Below the pieces are notes generated by a model, which was not told the DNA's origin, ran no database searches, and saw nothing but the letters and a program-made list of their open reading frames with translations. A stretch of DNA of 64,000 bases from Propionibacteriales bacterium (GTDB taxonomy: Bacteria; Actinomycetota; Actinomycetes; Propionibacteriales; Nocardioidaceae): assembly GCA_009377795.1 (NCBI GenBank), contig WHTJ01000007.1, positions 23,754-87,753 of the forward strand, in the 5' to 3' direction. Below are positions 1-8,904 of this stretch, piece after piece. Each line of letters starts with the position of its first letter. Positions within the stretch are counted from its first letter, which is position 1. Both the position numbers and the translations under genes were made by a program.

Positions 1-191
1 CCCGGAATGCACTCACCGTCGTCGCGCCCAACACGCAGGTACAGGTGCGCGGAAACCGGGCCACCTCGGGACGACGACAGATCCGGCTCGGCCGGGACGG
101 ACGGTGGTACCTCCTCACGAAATCCTTCCGTGGCTGGGATCTCGCGGCGCCGCCGGCCGACGATCCGAGTGCCCTCTTCGGGCCGGGCTGA
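1..191 (+). CDS. 3' end of an unidentified protein, possibly SWIM zinc-finger family
   Basis: The reading frame is open from base 3 to a TGA at 189-191 and enters from outside the window, so only about 62 C-terminal residues are visible. Codons are strongly G/C-ending, as in the real genes nearby. The tail contains a basic stretch followed by the motif RLGRDGRWYLL and a Pro/Asp-rich end (PPADDPSALFG). This ending resembles the C-termini of actinobacterial SWIM zinc-finger proteins, but that is a recollection of family style; no zinc-binding residues are visible. The gene converges on the minus-strand membrane protein that ends at 267. The 75 bases between them show no clear terminator. Confidence 0.6.
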   Translation, partial: RNALTVVAPNTQVQVRGNRATSGRRQIRLGRDGRWYLLTKSFRGWDLAAPPADDPSALFGPG

Positions 192-266
192 CTCCCCGGC
201 GCATCACGGCACGAAGAAACACCGTGTACTCCTGCCCAGCCGGAGCCGTCGGATGTGGGTCGCCGG

Positions 267-752
267 TCAGCTCCGCCTCAAGGCGCCGCTGAATCCCGCA
301 CCGAGCAGAGTCGCACCGACCGCGAGGAAGCACCCGACCGCCAGCCACGTGACCGTGCCGTTCTCGATCTCGGCGGGAAGGCCGGGCACGTCGAGCACCC
401 AGCCGGTCGCGTCGAGCGGTCCGGCGACGTACACCAGCGCGGGGAACACACCCCACACCACACCCGCCAGCAGCGGACCGACGGCCGACCGCGCGCCCAG
501 GGACGCGACCAGGACCAGCAGGAACGCCCCGGCCAGCAGCGCCGCCAGACCGGGCAGGTCCCGCTCGCCGGTCATGTTCTGAGCGGCTCGGAGCCAGCGC
601 GCCCCACCGTAGGTCATGAGCGCGATGGCGATCGGGGTCAGCACCAGGCCGGTGAGCAGGCTGAGCAAGTGCCAGATCATCCGCCCACCCGAGCGCGGTT
701 CGGCGTAGGGCTCGGGCTGTTCTGGGGATTCCGGCGTCGACGACACAGTCAC
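267..752 (-). CDS. Small integral membrane protein, function unknown
   Basis: A 161-residue protein with a Pro/Glu-rich hydrophilic N-terminus (about residues 1-24) and then four hydrophobic segments, near residues 27-48, 67-85, 90-108 and 130-155. These suggest a four-helix inner-membrane protein. No catalytic motif or named family is recognised. It is the last gene of the minus-strand nucleoside operon, starting 20 bases after the thymidine phosphorylase stop. The start region has a plausible purine-rich site (GGAGGTG) just upstream. Co-transcription with deoA is likely, but a functional link to nucleoside metabolism is only inferred from position. Confidence 0.7.
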   Translation of the reverse strand: MTVSSTPESPEQPEPYAEPRSGGRMIWHLLSLLTGLVLTPIAIALMTYGGARWLRAAQNMTGERDLPGLAALLAGAFLLVLVASLGARSAVGPLLAGVVWGVFPALVYVAGPLDATGWVLDVPGLPAEIENGTVTWLAVGCFLAVGATLLGAGFSGALRRS

Positions 753-772
753 ACACCTCCTGCACCGAGACC

Positions 773-2074
773 CTACGGCACGCCCGCCGCCACTCTCTCG
801 ATCACGAGGGGCGGGGGTGTGTACGGCGTGTTCTCCGGCTCGATGTCGAAGGCGCCGTCCAGCGCCTGCATCGCGCGCGGGAAGCGACCGGGGTCGTCTG
901 CGTGCAGGGTGAGCAGGGGTTGCCCGGCCCGTACGGCATCCCCCGGCTTCGCGTGAAGTGCGACGCCCGCACCGGCGGACACCGGATCCTCCTTACGCGC
1001 GCGTCCGGCACCGAGCCGCCACGCCGCCACCCCCACCGCGAGCGCGTCCAGCCGGGTCAGCACCCCGGACGACCCGGCGGCGGCGGTGTGCGTCACGGGC
1101 GCGACCGGAAGCTCGGCGTCCGGGTCGCCGCCCTGCGCGGAGACCATCCGCCGCCACACGTTCATCGCGGAGCCGTCGCGCAGCCGGTCCGCCGGGTCCA
1201 GGTCGTCGACGCCGGCCGCGGCCAGCATCTCCCGGGCGAGCGCGAGGGTCAGCCGTACGACGTCGTCCGGACCACCGCCGGCCAGCACCTCGACCGCCTC
1301 CCGCACCTCCAGCGCATTGCCCACGGCCAGGCCGAGCGGAGTCGACATGTCGGTCAGCAGCGCGACCGTGGTCACGTCCGAGTCGGCACCGAGCTCGACC
1401 ATCGTGCGGGCAAGCTCGCGGGCGTCGTCGAGCCGTTTCATGAAGGCTCCGCTGCCGACCTTCACATCCAGCACCAGAGCGCCGGTGCCCTCCGCGATCT
1501 TCTTGCTCATGATCGAGCTCGCGATCAGCGGGATGGACTCGACGGTCCCCGTGACGTCGCGCAGCGCGTACAGCTTCCGGTCGGCCGGGGCCAGGCCCGC
1601 ACCCGCCGCGCACACCACCGCGCCGACCTCCTCCAGCCGGTGCAGCATCTCCTCGTTGGACAGCTCGGCCCGCCACCCGGGTATCGACTCCAGCTTGTCC
1701 AGCGTGCCGCCGGTGTGTCCGAGCCCTCGGCCGGACAGCTGCGGTACGGCGACTCCGCAGGACGCGACCAGCGGCGCCAGCGGGAGCGTGATCTTGTCAC
1801 CGACCCCGCCGGTCGAGTGCTTGTCGACGGTACGCCGCGACAGCCCGGAGAAGTCCAGCCGCTCGCCGGTCGCGATCATCGCGGCCGTCCAGCGACCGAC
1901 CTCGCGGCGGCTCATGCCGTTCAGTACGACGGCCATCGCGAGCGCCGACATCTGCTCGTCGGCCACCACGCCACGGGTGTACGCGTCGACCACCCAGTCG
2001 ATCTGCGCGTCGTCCAGCTCGCCGCGGTCCCGCTTCACCGCGATCACTTCGACGGCGTCGTGTTCCTCAGCCAC
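773..2074 (-). CDS. deoA: Thymidine (pyrimidine-nucleoside) phosphorylase
   Basis: Catalyses phosphorolysis of thymidine or deoxyuridine to the free base and deoxyribose-1-phosphate in the cytoplasm. The 433-residue length is normal for the family. The signature KHSTGGVGDK (near residue 84) carries the phosphate-binding loop and SGRGLGHTGGTLDKLES follows. The three-domain layout with an alpha/beta C-terminal domain (GVALHAKPGDAV) is intact. The ATG start at 2072-2074 overlaps the end of the upstream P450 gene by 8 bases, so the two are probably translationally coupled. With cytidine deaminase and the BMP/ABC importer in the same operon it completes a pyrimidine nucleoside uptake and salvage route. 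Confidence 0.95.
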   Translation of the reverse strand: MAEEHDAVEVIAVKRDRGELDDAQIDWVVDAYTRGVVADEQMSALAMAVVLNGMSRREVGRWTAAMIATGERLDFSGLSRRTVDKHSTGGVGDKITLPLAPLVASCGVAVPQLSGRGLGHTGGTLDKLESIPGWRAELSNEEMLHRLEEVGAVVCAAGAGLAPADRKLYALRDVTGTVESIPLIASSIMSKKIAEGTGALVLDVKVGSGAFMKRLDDARELARTMVELGADSDVTTVALLTDMSTPLGLAVGNALEVREAVEVLAGGGPDDVVRLTLALAREMLAAAGVDDLDPADRLRDGSAMNVWRRMVSAQGGDPDAELPVAPVTHTAAAGSSGVLTRLDALAVGVAAWRLGAGRARKEDPVSAGAGVALHAKPGDAVRAGQPLLTLHADDPGRFPRAMQALDGAFDIEPENTPYTPPPLVIERVAAGVP

Positions 2075-3311
2075 GACCGGCCTCGCCCTCGGGTCGGGTG
2101 GAGGCGGCGACGCGTACGGACTCGTATCCGCGGAGCACCAGCGTGGGCCGCCGCAGCGGCGCCGCGGCCAACCCGAGGCCGGGCCAACGCCGCACCAGGC
2201 GGGCCAGCGACTCCACCAGCTCCATCCGGGCCAGCGGCGCGCCGAGACAGAAGTGCACTCCCGCGCCGAACCCCACGTGAGGGTTGGGATCCCTGCCGAC
2301 GTCGAACACGTCCGGCCGTTCGAAAACCCGGCCGTCCCGGTTCGCCGAGCCCAGCAGTACGGCGACCATCTCCCCGGTCGCCAGCGGCCGGCCCCCGAGC
2401 TCGAGGTCCGCGGTCGCCGTACGCTCGAAGAGCTGCAGCGCGGAGTCGAACCGGATCATCTCCTCGACCGCGGTCGACGCCAGCCCTGGATCCGCGCGCA
2501 ACCGAGCGAGCTGCTCCGGATTCTCGAGCAGTGCGACGAAACCGTTCCCAAACACGTTGACCGACGCCTCGTGCCCCGCGTTCAGCAGCAGGACGACCGA
2601 GGCCACCAGCTCGTCATCGGTCAGCGCGCCGCCTCCGGCACCGCCGTCCGGCCGGAGCAGGTCCGACATCAGGTCGTCGCCCGGACGCCGCCGCTTGGCC
2701 CGGGCATGGTCGCGGATGTAGCCGGCGAACTCGGCGCCGGCCGCCACCGCCGCATCCTCCATCTTGCGGGAGCGGGTCTCCTCGTACATCCGGACGATCG
2801 CCTGCGACCACCGCCGCAGCTCGGTGTGATCCGACGCGGGTACGCCGAGGAGCTCCGCGATCACCAGCACCGGCAACGGTTCGGCGTACTCCCGGATCAC
2901 GTCGAAGCCGGCCGGGTCCACCCGGTCGAGCAGCTCTCCGGCGAGCGCCCGGACCCGCGGCCGCAGACGCTCGACATGCCCGCGCGCGAACGCCTGCGCG
3001 ACCGGCCGGCGGAGCCGGGTGTGGGCGGGTGGCTCGTTCTCCATCATCTGGTTGCGGTGCAGCAGGTTGAACGGCGCGAACCGGTCGGCGGGCTGCTTGT
3101 CCGACCAGATCCGGCCGAGCCTCCGGTCGCGCAACGCGGCGTTCGCCTCCGCATGTGCGAACACCAGCCAACGTCGCGATCGCTCGTGCCACAGCACGGC
3201 TCCGCGTTCGCGCATCCGCGCGAACTCCTGGTACGGGTTCGCCGCCACGTCCGGATCGGTCAGGTCGATATCCGCGACCGGCCGGCGGGTGGCGGCGGCC
3301 GGCCGGGTCAA
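2067..3311 (-). CDS. Cytochrome P450
   Basis: A soluble class I bacterial P450 of 414 residues. Visible signatures are the I-helix AGHEAS (the usual acidic residue followed by Ser instead of Thr), the K-helix ExxR-type region EEMIRFD, and the heme-ligand loop FGAGVHFCLGAPLAR near residue 350, where Cys is the axial ligand. Its start overlaps the cytidine deaminase stop by 4 bases and its stop overlaps the deoA start by 8 bases, so it is locked inside the nucleoside operon. No ferredoxin or reductase gene is adjacent. The substrate is unknown; position suggests a modified nucleoside or nucleobase, but this is inference only. Confidence 0.93.
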   Translation of the reverse strand: MTRPAAATRRPVADIDLTDPDVAANPYQEFARMRERGAVLWHERSRRWLVFAHAEANAALRDRRLGRIWSDKQPADRFAPFNLLHRNQMMENEPPAHTRLRRPVAQAFARGHVERLRPRVRALAGELLDRVDPAGFDVIREYAEPLPVLVIAELLGVPASDHTELRRWSQAIVRMYEETRSRKMEDAAVAAGAEFAGYIRDHARAKRRRPGDDLMSDLLRPDGGAGGGALTDDELVASVVLLLNAGHEASVNVFGNGFVALLENPEQLARLRADPGLASTAVEEMIRFDSALQLFERTATADLELGGRPLATGEMVAVLLGSANRDGRVFERPDVFDVGRDPNPHVGFGAGVHFCLGAPLARMELVESLARLVRRWPGLGLAAAPLRRPTLVLRGYESVRVAASTRPEGEAGRG

Positions 3312-3715
3312 GGCCGGCCCCGTAGGTCGTCCGGCCCGAACGCGTCGGGAAGCAGCTGGTCCATCCGGCGCACACCTGAGGGAGTCATCACCTCCAGCTC
3401 AGCACCACCGTGCTCCCACAGCAACTGCCGGCAGCGCCCGCACGGCATCAATGGCCGCCCTTCACCGCCCACGCACACCAGGTGGGTGAGCCGGCCGCCC
3501 CCGCTCGCGTGCAACGCCGAAACCAGTCCGCACTCGGCGCACAGTCCGAGGCCGTACGAGGCGTTCTCGACGTTGCACCCGGTCACGACCCGGCCGTCGT
3601 CGACCAGCCCGGCCGCGCCGACCGGAAAGGACGAGTACGGCGCATAGGCCCTCTGCATCGCCTCGGCCGCGGCGGCCTGCAGCCCGGCCCAGTCGACCGC
3701 CGATGCCTCCGCCAC
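3308..3715 (-). CDS. cdd: Cytidine deaminase
   Basis: Deaminates cytidine and deoxycytidine to (deoxy)uridine. The 135-residue length matches the small tetrameric bacterial type. The zinc and catalytic motifs are visible: CNVENASYG, then CAE (Cys zinc ligand and catalytic Glu), then PCGRCR with the remaining zinc cysteines. The start is GTG at 3713-3715, three bases after the upstream permease stop; the 3' end overlaps the P450 start as ATGA. Its product feeds thymidine/uridine phosphorolysis two genes downstream, which fits its place in an operon for imported nucleosides. Confidence 0.95.
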   Translation of the reverse strand: MAEASAVDWAGLQAAAAEAMQRAYAPYSSFPVGAAGLVDDGRVVTGCNVENASYGLGLCAECGLVSALHASGGGRLTHLVCVGGEGRPLMPCGRCRQLLWEHGGAELEVMTPSGVRRMDQLLPDAFGPDDLRGRP

Positions 3716-3718
3716 GGC

Positions 3719-4987
3719 TCAGCCGGCCTGACCGCGCCGGTAGCTCATGCCGATGGTGGCCGGCACGCGCAACCGCTGGGACGCGAGCGCGAGCACCAGG
3801 ATGGTCGTGACGAACGGCGTCATCCCGGTGAAGTCCGCGGGGATCTCGTCGCTCAACATGAACCACGCGAAGAACCCGACCGAGGCGACGAACGACACCG
3901 CGCCCGGGACCATCTGCGCCCGGCGTACCTGCAGCGCCGCGAGCACCAGAAGACAGATCGCCACGAGCAGCAGCAGCGCGTGGATGGACAGGCCGCTGCC
4001 CGGCCGAAGGTGGAGTCCCTCGGTGTAGCCGAAGAGGGTGGACCCCATGAACAGCCCGCCGGGCCGCCAGTTGCCGAAGATGTTCGCCGCCAGACCGATG
4101 TAGCCACGACCACCGACGATCCCGTTCTGGTAGCCGGACGACGCGACCAGCACCAGGTAGGCGCCACCCAGACCGGCGAACCCGCCGGAGGCGGTGACCG
4201 CGACGAACTTGTACAGGTAGACGTTCACGCCCAGGGTCTCGGCCGCCGACGGCGACTCGCCGCAGGAACGCAGTCGCAGCCCGAACCGGGTACGCCAGAG
4301 CAGCCACCCGGACCCGATCACCAGGGCCACCGCGAGCAGCGTGACGACCGACATCTCCCACACCAGGGCACGCATCGCCGAGGCGACGTCGGACACCAGG
4401 AACCAGTGCCTGCTCTGAACCTCGAGCAGCCAGTCGCTGACGCCGGGGACCGTGATCGTCGGAGGCGTGTCCAGCGTCGGCGACTGTGTGGGGCCGCCGC
4501 CCGGCAGGCCGGAGAAGTAGGCCTCGGCGAGGAACGCCGCCACCCCGGTGGCCATGATCGTGATCGCCACCCCGGAGACGATGTGATCGACCCCGAAGGT
4601 GACCGTGGCCAGTGCGTGTATCAGGCCGCCGATCGCGCCGAAGAGCAGTGCACCGAGCAGGCCGATCCAGATGCCGTAGTAGTACGTGAAATAGCCGGCG
4701 CCGAGGGCTCCGAGGATCATCATGCCCTCCAGCCCGATGTTGATGATCCCGGTCCGCTCAGACCACAACCCGCCGAGACCGGCCATCGCGATCGGGATCG
4801 CCGCGATGAGCGCCTGCCGCAACGTCCCCGACGAGGTCAGCTCGTGGGCACCGGTGAGCACCCGGACCAACGACACCAGCACCAGGGCGGAGAGCAGCCA
4901 CAGCCATATCCGGCCCCGCCGCGCGGCCCTGGGTGGCGGAGCGATGGCGGCCGGTGCGAGGGTTTCGGACGGTGGTGCGACCGTCAT
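3719..4987 (-). CDS. Nucleoside ABC transporter permease (NupQ/YufQ type)
   Basis: A 422-residue inner-membrane permease of the branched-chain-amino-acid/sugar permease fold (PF02653) in the form used by BMP-dependent nucleoside importers. Multiple hydrophobic helices are visible, with the conserved stretches SERTGIINIGLEGMMILGAL near residues 95-114 and RSCGESPSAAETLGVNV, the coupling region that contacts the ATPase. A proline-rich cytoplasmic N-terminus of about 28 residues precedes the first helix. It overlaps the upstream permease by ATGA and likely forms a heterodimeric channel with it. Confidence 0.92.
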   Translation of the reverse strand: MTVAPPSETLAPAAIAPPPRAARRGRIWLWLLSALVLVSLVRVLTGAHELTSSGTLRQALIAAIPIAMAGLGGLWSERTGIINIGLEGMMILGALGAGYFTYYYGIWIGLLGALLFGAIGGLIHALATVTFGVDHIVSGVAITIMATGVAAFLAEAYFSGLPGGGPTQSPTLDTPPTITVPGVSDWLLEVQSRHWFLVSDVASAMRALVWEMSVVTLLAVALVIGSGWLLWRTRFGLRLRSCGESPSAAETLGVNVYLYKFVAVTASGGFAGLGGAYLVLVASSGYQNGIVGGRGYIGLAANIFGNWRPGGLFMGSTLFGYTEGLHLRPGSGLSIHALLLLVAICLLVLAALQVRRAQMVPGAVSFVASVGFFAWFMLSDEIPADFTGMTPFVTTILVLALASQRLRVPATIGMSYRRGQAG

Positions 4988-6087
4988 GCGACCACCCCCT
5001 CCGTCTCCTGCTTGCCGGAGGGACCGCCCATGCTGCGGGCGACGCCGCGCTGCTCGGCGGTGTTGCGGTAGCGGCGTACGACCTCGTACGCGATCACCAC
5101 CGACATCACGATCACGCCCTGGGTCACCACCACGACGTCCGGCGACACCTGGGCCACGATGTCCAGCACGTTCGACTGCTCGATGAGGAACGAGAAGACG
5201 ATCGCGCCGAGGGCGATGCCGATCGGATGGTTGCGCCCCAGCAGGGCGACCGCGATCCCGGTGAACCCGATCCCGCTCTGGAACGTCGACGCGTACGCGT
5301 GGTCGGTGCCGAACAACAGCGGCATGCCGACCAGGCCGGCGACCGCACCGGAGAGCAGCATTGCCATGACCACCATGCGCTTCACGTCGACCCCGCTGGC
5401 GAGCGCGGCCGGTTGGGATGCGCCGGTGGCCCGCAGCTCGAACCCGAAGCGGGTCCGGTTGAGGATGAGCCAGTACGCGACTCCGGCCAGCACGGCCAGC
5501 ACTGCGAACCCGTAGACCTTGCTGGCCTCACCGGGGATCAACGGGATGCCGCCCACCCAGCTGTCCCTCGGCAGCGGGGTGGTGGTCATGGTCTCGCCGC
5601 GGCGCTCGCCCACCTGGCGCAGCAGGTACGCCACGAGGGTCCCGGCGATGGAGTTCAGCATGATGGTCGAGATGACCTCGCTGACGCCCCGCGTCGCCCG
5701 GAGCAGTCCGGCGATGCCCGCCCAGAGGGCGCCCACCAGCATCGCGACGAGCACCGCGACCGCCGTGTTGAGGTAGCCGGGCAGCCACGCCTGCCCGGCG
5801 AAGACGGCCGCCGCGAAAACCGCCACGCGGTACTGACCCTCGACGCCGATGTTGAACAGCTTCATCCGGAAGCAGATCGCGGCCGCGAGCCCGGACAGGT
5901 AGAGCACGACGCTGTTGTTGATGATGTTGACGAAGTTGCGCGCGTCCGGCATCCGGAAGAGCGCGTCCCAGAACCGGCTGACCGAGTCCCCGGCCATCAG
6001 CAGGATCAGCGAGGTGACCACCCCGGCCACCACGAAGGCGAGGAGCGGAGCGGCCAGCACCGTCGCCAGCCGGCGGACCGCGGTCAC
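4984..6087 (-). CDS. Nucleoside ABC transporter permease (NupP/YufP type)
   Basis: A 367-residue polytopic membrane protein, the second permease of the importer. It carries the family features FRMKLFNIGVEGQYRVA (near residues 73-88) and GFELRATGASQPAALASGV, the EAA-like coupling loop. The GTG start at 6085-6087 overlaps the ATPase stop as GTGA, and the stop overlaps the next permease as ATGA. This tight packing implies coupled translation of all membrane parts. Substrate assignment to nucleosides follows from the neighbouring BMP lipoprotein, cytidine deaminase and thymidine phosphorylase. Confidence 0.92.
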   Translation of the reverse strand: MTAVRRLATVLAAPLLAFVVAGVVTSLILLMAGDSVSRFWDALFRMPDARNFVNIINNSVVLYLSGLAAAICFRMKLFNIGVEGQYRVAVFAAAVFAGQAWLPGYLNTAVAVLVAMLVGALWAGIAGLLRATRGVSEVISTIMLNSIAGTLVAYLLRQVGERRGETMTTTPLPRDSWVGGIPLIPGEASKVYGFAVLAVLAGVAYWLILNRTRFGFELRATGASQPAALASGVDVKRMVVMAMLLSGAVAGLVGMPLLFGTDHAYASTFQSGIGFTGIAVALLGRNHPIGIALGAIVFSFLIEQSNVLDIVAQVSPDVVVVTQGVIVMSVVIAYEVVRRYRNTAEQRGVARSMGGPSGKQETEGVVA

Positions 6088-7607
6088 GACGCCTCCCCTT
6101 CCGCGCCGGTCATCGCCGCGCCGAGCTCCTGAGGGCTGACCGTCTGCGGGTCGAACTCCCCGACCAACCGGCCGCGCAGGATCACCTGGATGCTGTCGGA
6201 CAGCCCGATGAGCTCGTCGAGGTCAGCCGAGACCAGCAGCACGGCGAGACCGAGCTTGCGGGCCTCCCGGATGTGGTCCCAGATCGCCGCCTGCGCTCCC
6301 ACGTCCACGCCTCTCGTGGGATGCGCGGCCACCAGCACCACCGGGTCGCCGCTCATCTCACGGCCGACGATGAACTTCTGCTGGTTCCCGCCGGAGAGGG
6401 CCAGCATGTGCGTGTCGACGCTCGGGGTACGGACGTCGTACTGCTCCAGGATGCGGGCGGAGTCGGCGCGTGCGCCCCGGAGGTTCAGCCAGACGCCACG
6501 AGTGCTGGGCTCCCGGGTCTGGTGGCCGAGGATGCGGTTCTCCCACACCGTGGAGTCGAGCAGGAGGGCGTGCCGCTGGCGGTCCTCGGGGATGTAGCCG
6601 ATGCCCGCGCCCCGCCGGTCGCGCGCGCCCCACCCGGTGATGTCCCTGGACTCAAGCTCGATCGTGCCCGTGCTGGCCCGGCGGATGCCGACGACCGTCT
6701 CCACCAGTTCGGTCTGGCCGTTCCCCTCGACGCCCGCGATACCGAGGACCTCGCCGGCGTGGATGCGCAGGTTGATGTCGCTCAGGAGGGAGCGGCCGAC
6801 GGGGTCCACGAGGGAGACGTCGGTCAGCTCCAGCCGCACCTGGTCGGTCACCGTCGACTCCGCCGTGCTCGGTGACGGGAGCTCGGTGCCGACCATCAGC
6901 TCGGCGAGGTCGTGCGCGGTCACGTCCGACGGCTTGACGGACGCGACGGTGGTGCCGCGGCGCATCACCGTGATCTCGTCGGCGATGGCCAGCACCTCGT
7001 CCAGCTTGTGCGAGATGAAGAGCAGGGTGTTCCCCTGGGCCCTCAGCTCGCGCAGGTTGTCGAAGAGCGCATCGACCTCCTGCGGCACGAGGACGGCGGT
7101 CGGCTCGTCCAGGATGATGATCCTCGCGCCTCGATAGAGCACCTTCAGGATCTCGATCCGCTGTCGCTGACCGACCCCCAGGGTCTCGACCAGCTCGTCG
7201 GGGTCCAGCTCGAACCCGTACGCGCGGGAGATCTCGGCCACCTTGGCACGCGCCCTGTCGCGGATCCCGTAGAGGCCCTCCGCACCGAGGATGACGTTCT
7301 CCAGCACGGTGAGGTTGTCCGCCAGCATGAAGTGCTGGAAGACCATGCCCACGGCGTGCTCGATGGCGTCGGTGGGCGAGTGCAGGGTGAGCTGCTCGCC
7401 GTTCAGCGCGATCGTGCCACGGTCCGGCTTCTGGACGCCGTACAAGATCTTCATCAGCGTGGTCTTGCCGGCGCCGTTCTCACCGACCAGCGCGTGGATG
7501 GTCCCACGGCGGACGCTGAGATCGACCTCGTGGTTCGCGACCACACCGGGGAAGGACTTCCCGACGCCGTGCAGCTCGACGGCCGGGACGGACGCCGACT
7601 CGCTCAC
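6084..7607 (-). CDS. Nucleoside ABC transporter ATP-binding protein (two ABC domains)
   Basis: A 507-residue tandem ATPase of the sugar/nucleoside type (NupO/YufO, RbsA-like). The first domain has Walker A GENGAGKTT near residue 41, the signature-like LGVGQRQRIEILK, and Walker B IIILDEPTAVL. The second domain has a degenerate Walker A (GVEGNGQTE), signature LSGGNQQK, and a weakened Walker B (VLVAAHPTRGVDVGA, with no Asp-Glu pair), as is usual for the second half of this family. It therefore probably hydrolyses ATP mainly at one site. It lies between the binding lipoprotein and the two permeases. The 111 bases upstream hold no gene. Confidence 0.94.
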   Translation of the reverse strand: MSESASVPAVELHGVGKSFPGVVANHEVDLSVRRGTIHALVGENGAGKTTLMKILYGVQKPDRGTIALNGEQLTLHSPTDAIEHAVGMVFQHFMLADNLTVLENVILGAEGLYGIRDRARAKVAEISRAYGFELDPDELVETLGVGQRQRIEILKVLYRGARIIILDEPTAVLVPQEVDALFDNLRELRAQGNTLLFISHKLDEVLAIADEITVMRRGTTVASVKPSDVTAHDLAELMVGTELPSPSTAESTVTDQVRLELTDVSLVDPVGRSLLSDINLRIHAGEVLGIAGVEGNGQTELVETVVGIRRASTGTIELESRDITGWGARDRRGAGIGYIPEDRQRHALLLDSTVWENRILGHQTREPSTRGVWLNLRGARADSARILEQYDVRTPSVDTHMLALSGGNQQKFIVGREMSGDPVVLVAAHPTRGVDVGAQAAIWDHIREARKLGLAVLLVSADLDELIGLSDSIQVILRGRLVGEFDPQTVSPQELGAAMTGAEGEAS

Positions 7608-7718
7608 TGCGTCTCCTCGCTACGCTCGTCGACTCCGTGAGCGAGTGCGCAGCGTTGTCTGGTTCGCTCGCTTCGCGCGCTCACGCGGCCTCCACGCAGT
7701 CGCTCGTCGGTCGCGCGA

Positions 7719-8792
7719 TCAGGGCGTGTCCGGAACCTTGATCCCCCCGTCGATGATCTGCTGCTTGTACTCGTCGAGCTGTTCGGCGATGTCGTCGACG
7801 AACCCGCCGGTCGTGGAGTAGCCGACGCCGTCGCTGCTGAGGTCGTAGGTGACGAAGCCCGACGGCGCGTCGCCCTCGACGACGGCCTTGATGTACTCCT
7901 GGACGCCGACGTCGACCCGCTTCAGCATCGAAGTGAGGATGTACGGCTTCTGGCTCTGGCCGACGGTCTTGTACTGGTCGGAGTCGACCCCGATCGCCCA
8001 ATGCCCGTCGCCCGCGGACTCGACCGCCTGGAAGACGCCGAGACCCGACTTGCCGGCGGCGTGGTACACGATGTCGGCACCGGACTCGTACATCCCGTTC
8101 GCGGCGGCCCGGCCGCCCGGTGGGTTCTCGAAGCCCTTCACGGCCTCGTCCTGGTTCTGGGTGAGGTACTTGATGTCGATCTGGATGCTCGGGTCGACCT
8201 CCTCGACCCCGGCGACGAAACCGGCCTCGAACGACTGGATCAGCGGTCCGTCCACGCCGCCGACGAAGCCGACGTGGCCGACCTCGGTCTTGAGCGCGGC
8301 CGCCGCGCCGACCAGGAACGACCCCTCCTGGGCGGCGAACACCAGGTTGGCCACGTTGGGCGCCTCGGCGAACCCGTCGACCACGGCGAAGTTGACGTCG
8401 CGATAGTCGGGCTCCTTGGCGACGTTCTGGGCGGCGACGCTGTAGATGAAGCCGACCCCGATGATCGGGTCGAAGCCCTCGTCCGCCAGGGTGCGCAGGC
8501 GCTCCTCGCGAGTGGCGTCGTTCTCCCCTGGTCCGGCCTCTGCCTCGGTGCAGGTCGCGTCGAGCTCCTCGACGGCCTGCTTGAGCCCTTCGTACGCCGA
8601 GTCGTTGAAGGACTGGTCACCGCGGCCACCGACGTCGTACGCCAGACCGATCTGCGGGCCATCTCCCTCGGCGGTCTCGCAGATGTCCTCGGAAGCCTGG
8701 GTGGCCTCGGGGCCCTCGTCACCCTGGGCGCAACTGGTAGCGATCAGCGACGCGGCGGCGAGCGCCACGGTGATCTTGACGGTCCGGCGCAA
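7719..8792 (-). CDS. BMP-family nucleoside-binding lipoprotein
   Basis: The extracytoplasmic receptor of the ABC importer, 357 residues. The N-terminus is a lipoprotein signal: basic MRRTVK, a hydrophobic stretch, and the lipobox IATSC, so Cys21 would be acylated. The mature part starts with an acidic linker and then the BMP-family opening LAYDVGGRGDQSFNDSAYEG. The family (PF02608; BmpA, PnrA, MedP) binds purine or pyrimidine nucleosides. The 112 bases upstream separate it from the amidohydrolase gene and may hold an internal promoter. Which nucleoside it prefers cannot be read from the sequence. Confidence 0.94.
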   Translation of the reverse strand: MRRTVKITVALAAASLIATSCAQGDEGPEATQASEDICETAEGDGPQIGLAYDVGGRGDQSFNDSAYEGLKQAVEELDATCTEAEAGPGENDATREERLRTLADEGFDPIIGVGFIYSVAAQNVAKEPDYRDVNFAVVDGFAEAPNVANLVFAAQEGSFLVGAAAALKTEVGHVGFVGGVDGPLIQSFEAGFVAGVEEVDPSIQIDIKYLTQNQDEAVKGFENPPGGRAAANGMYESGADIVYHAAGKSGLGVFQAVESAGDGHWAIGVDSDQYKTVGQSQKPYILTSMLKRVDVGVQEYIKAVVEGDAPSGFVTYDLSSDGVGYSTTGGFVDDIAEQLDEYKQQIIDGGIKVPDTP

Positions 8793-8904
8793 GATGCCCT
8801 CCTAGCGGTAAGACACGATGGCTGCATCTCGCCCATGGGGCGGGAGACCAGCCGCGATACTATTACCAGCTTCGGTCATCCGCCCAGCATTCAGACAAGT
8901 TCCC

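Noticed and set aside
902..3647. Long open frames on the plus strand opposite deoA, the P450 and cdd
   Set aside because: They are antisense shadows created by high GC; the minus-strand frames have complete family motifs and coupled starts.
7608..7718. A possible hairpin or small gene between the ABC ATPase and the lipoprotein genes
   Set aside because: The stretch has short CTCGC-like repeats but no consistent stem, ribosome site or coding bias.
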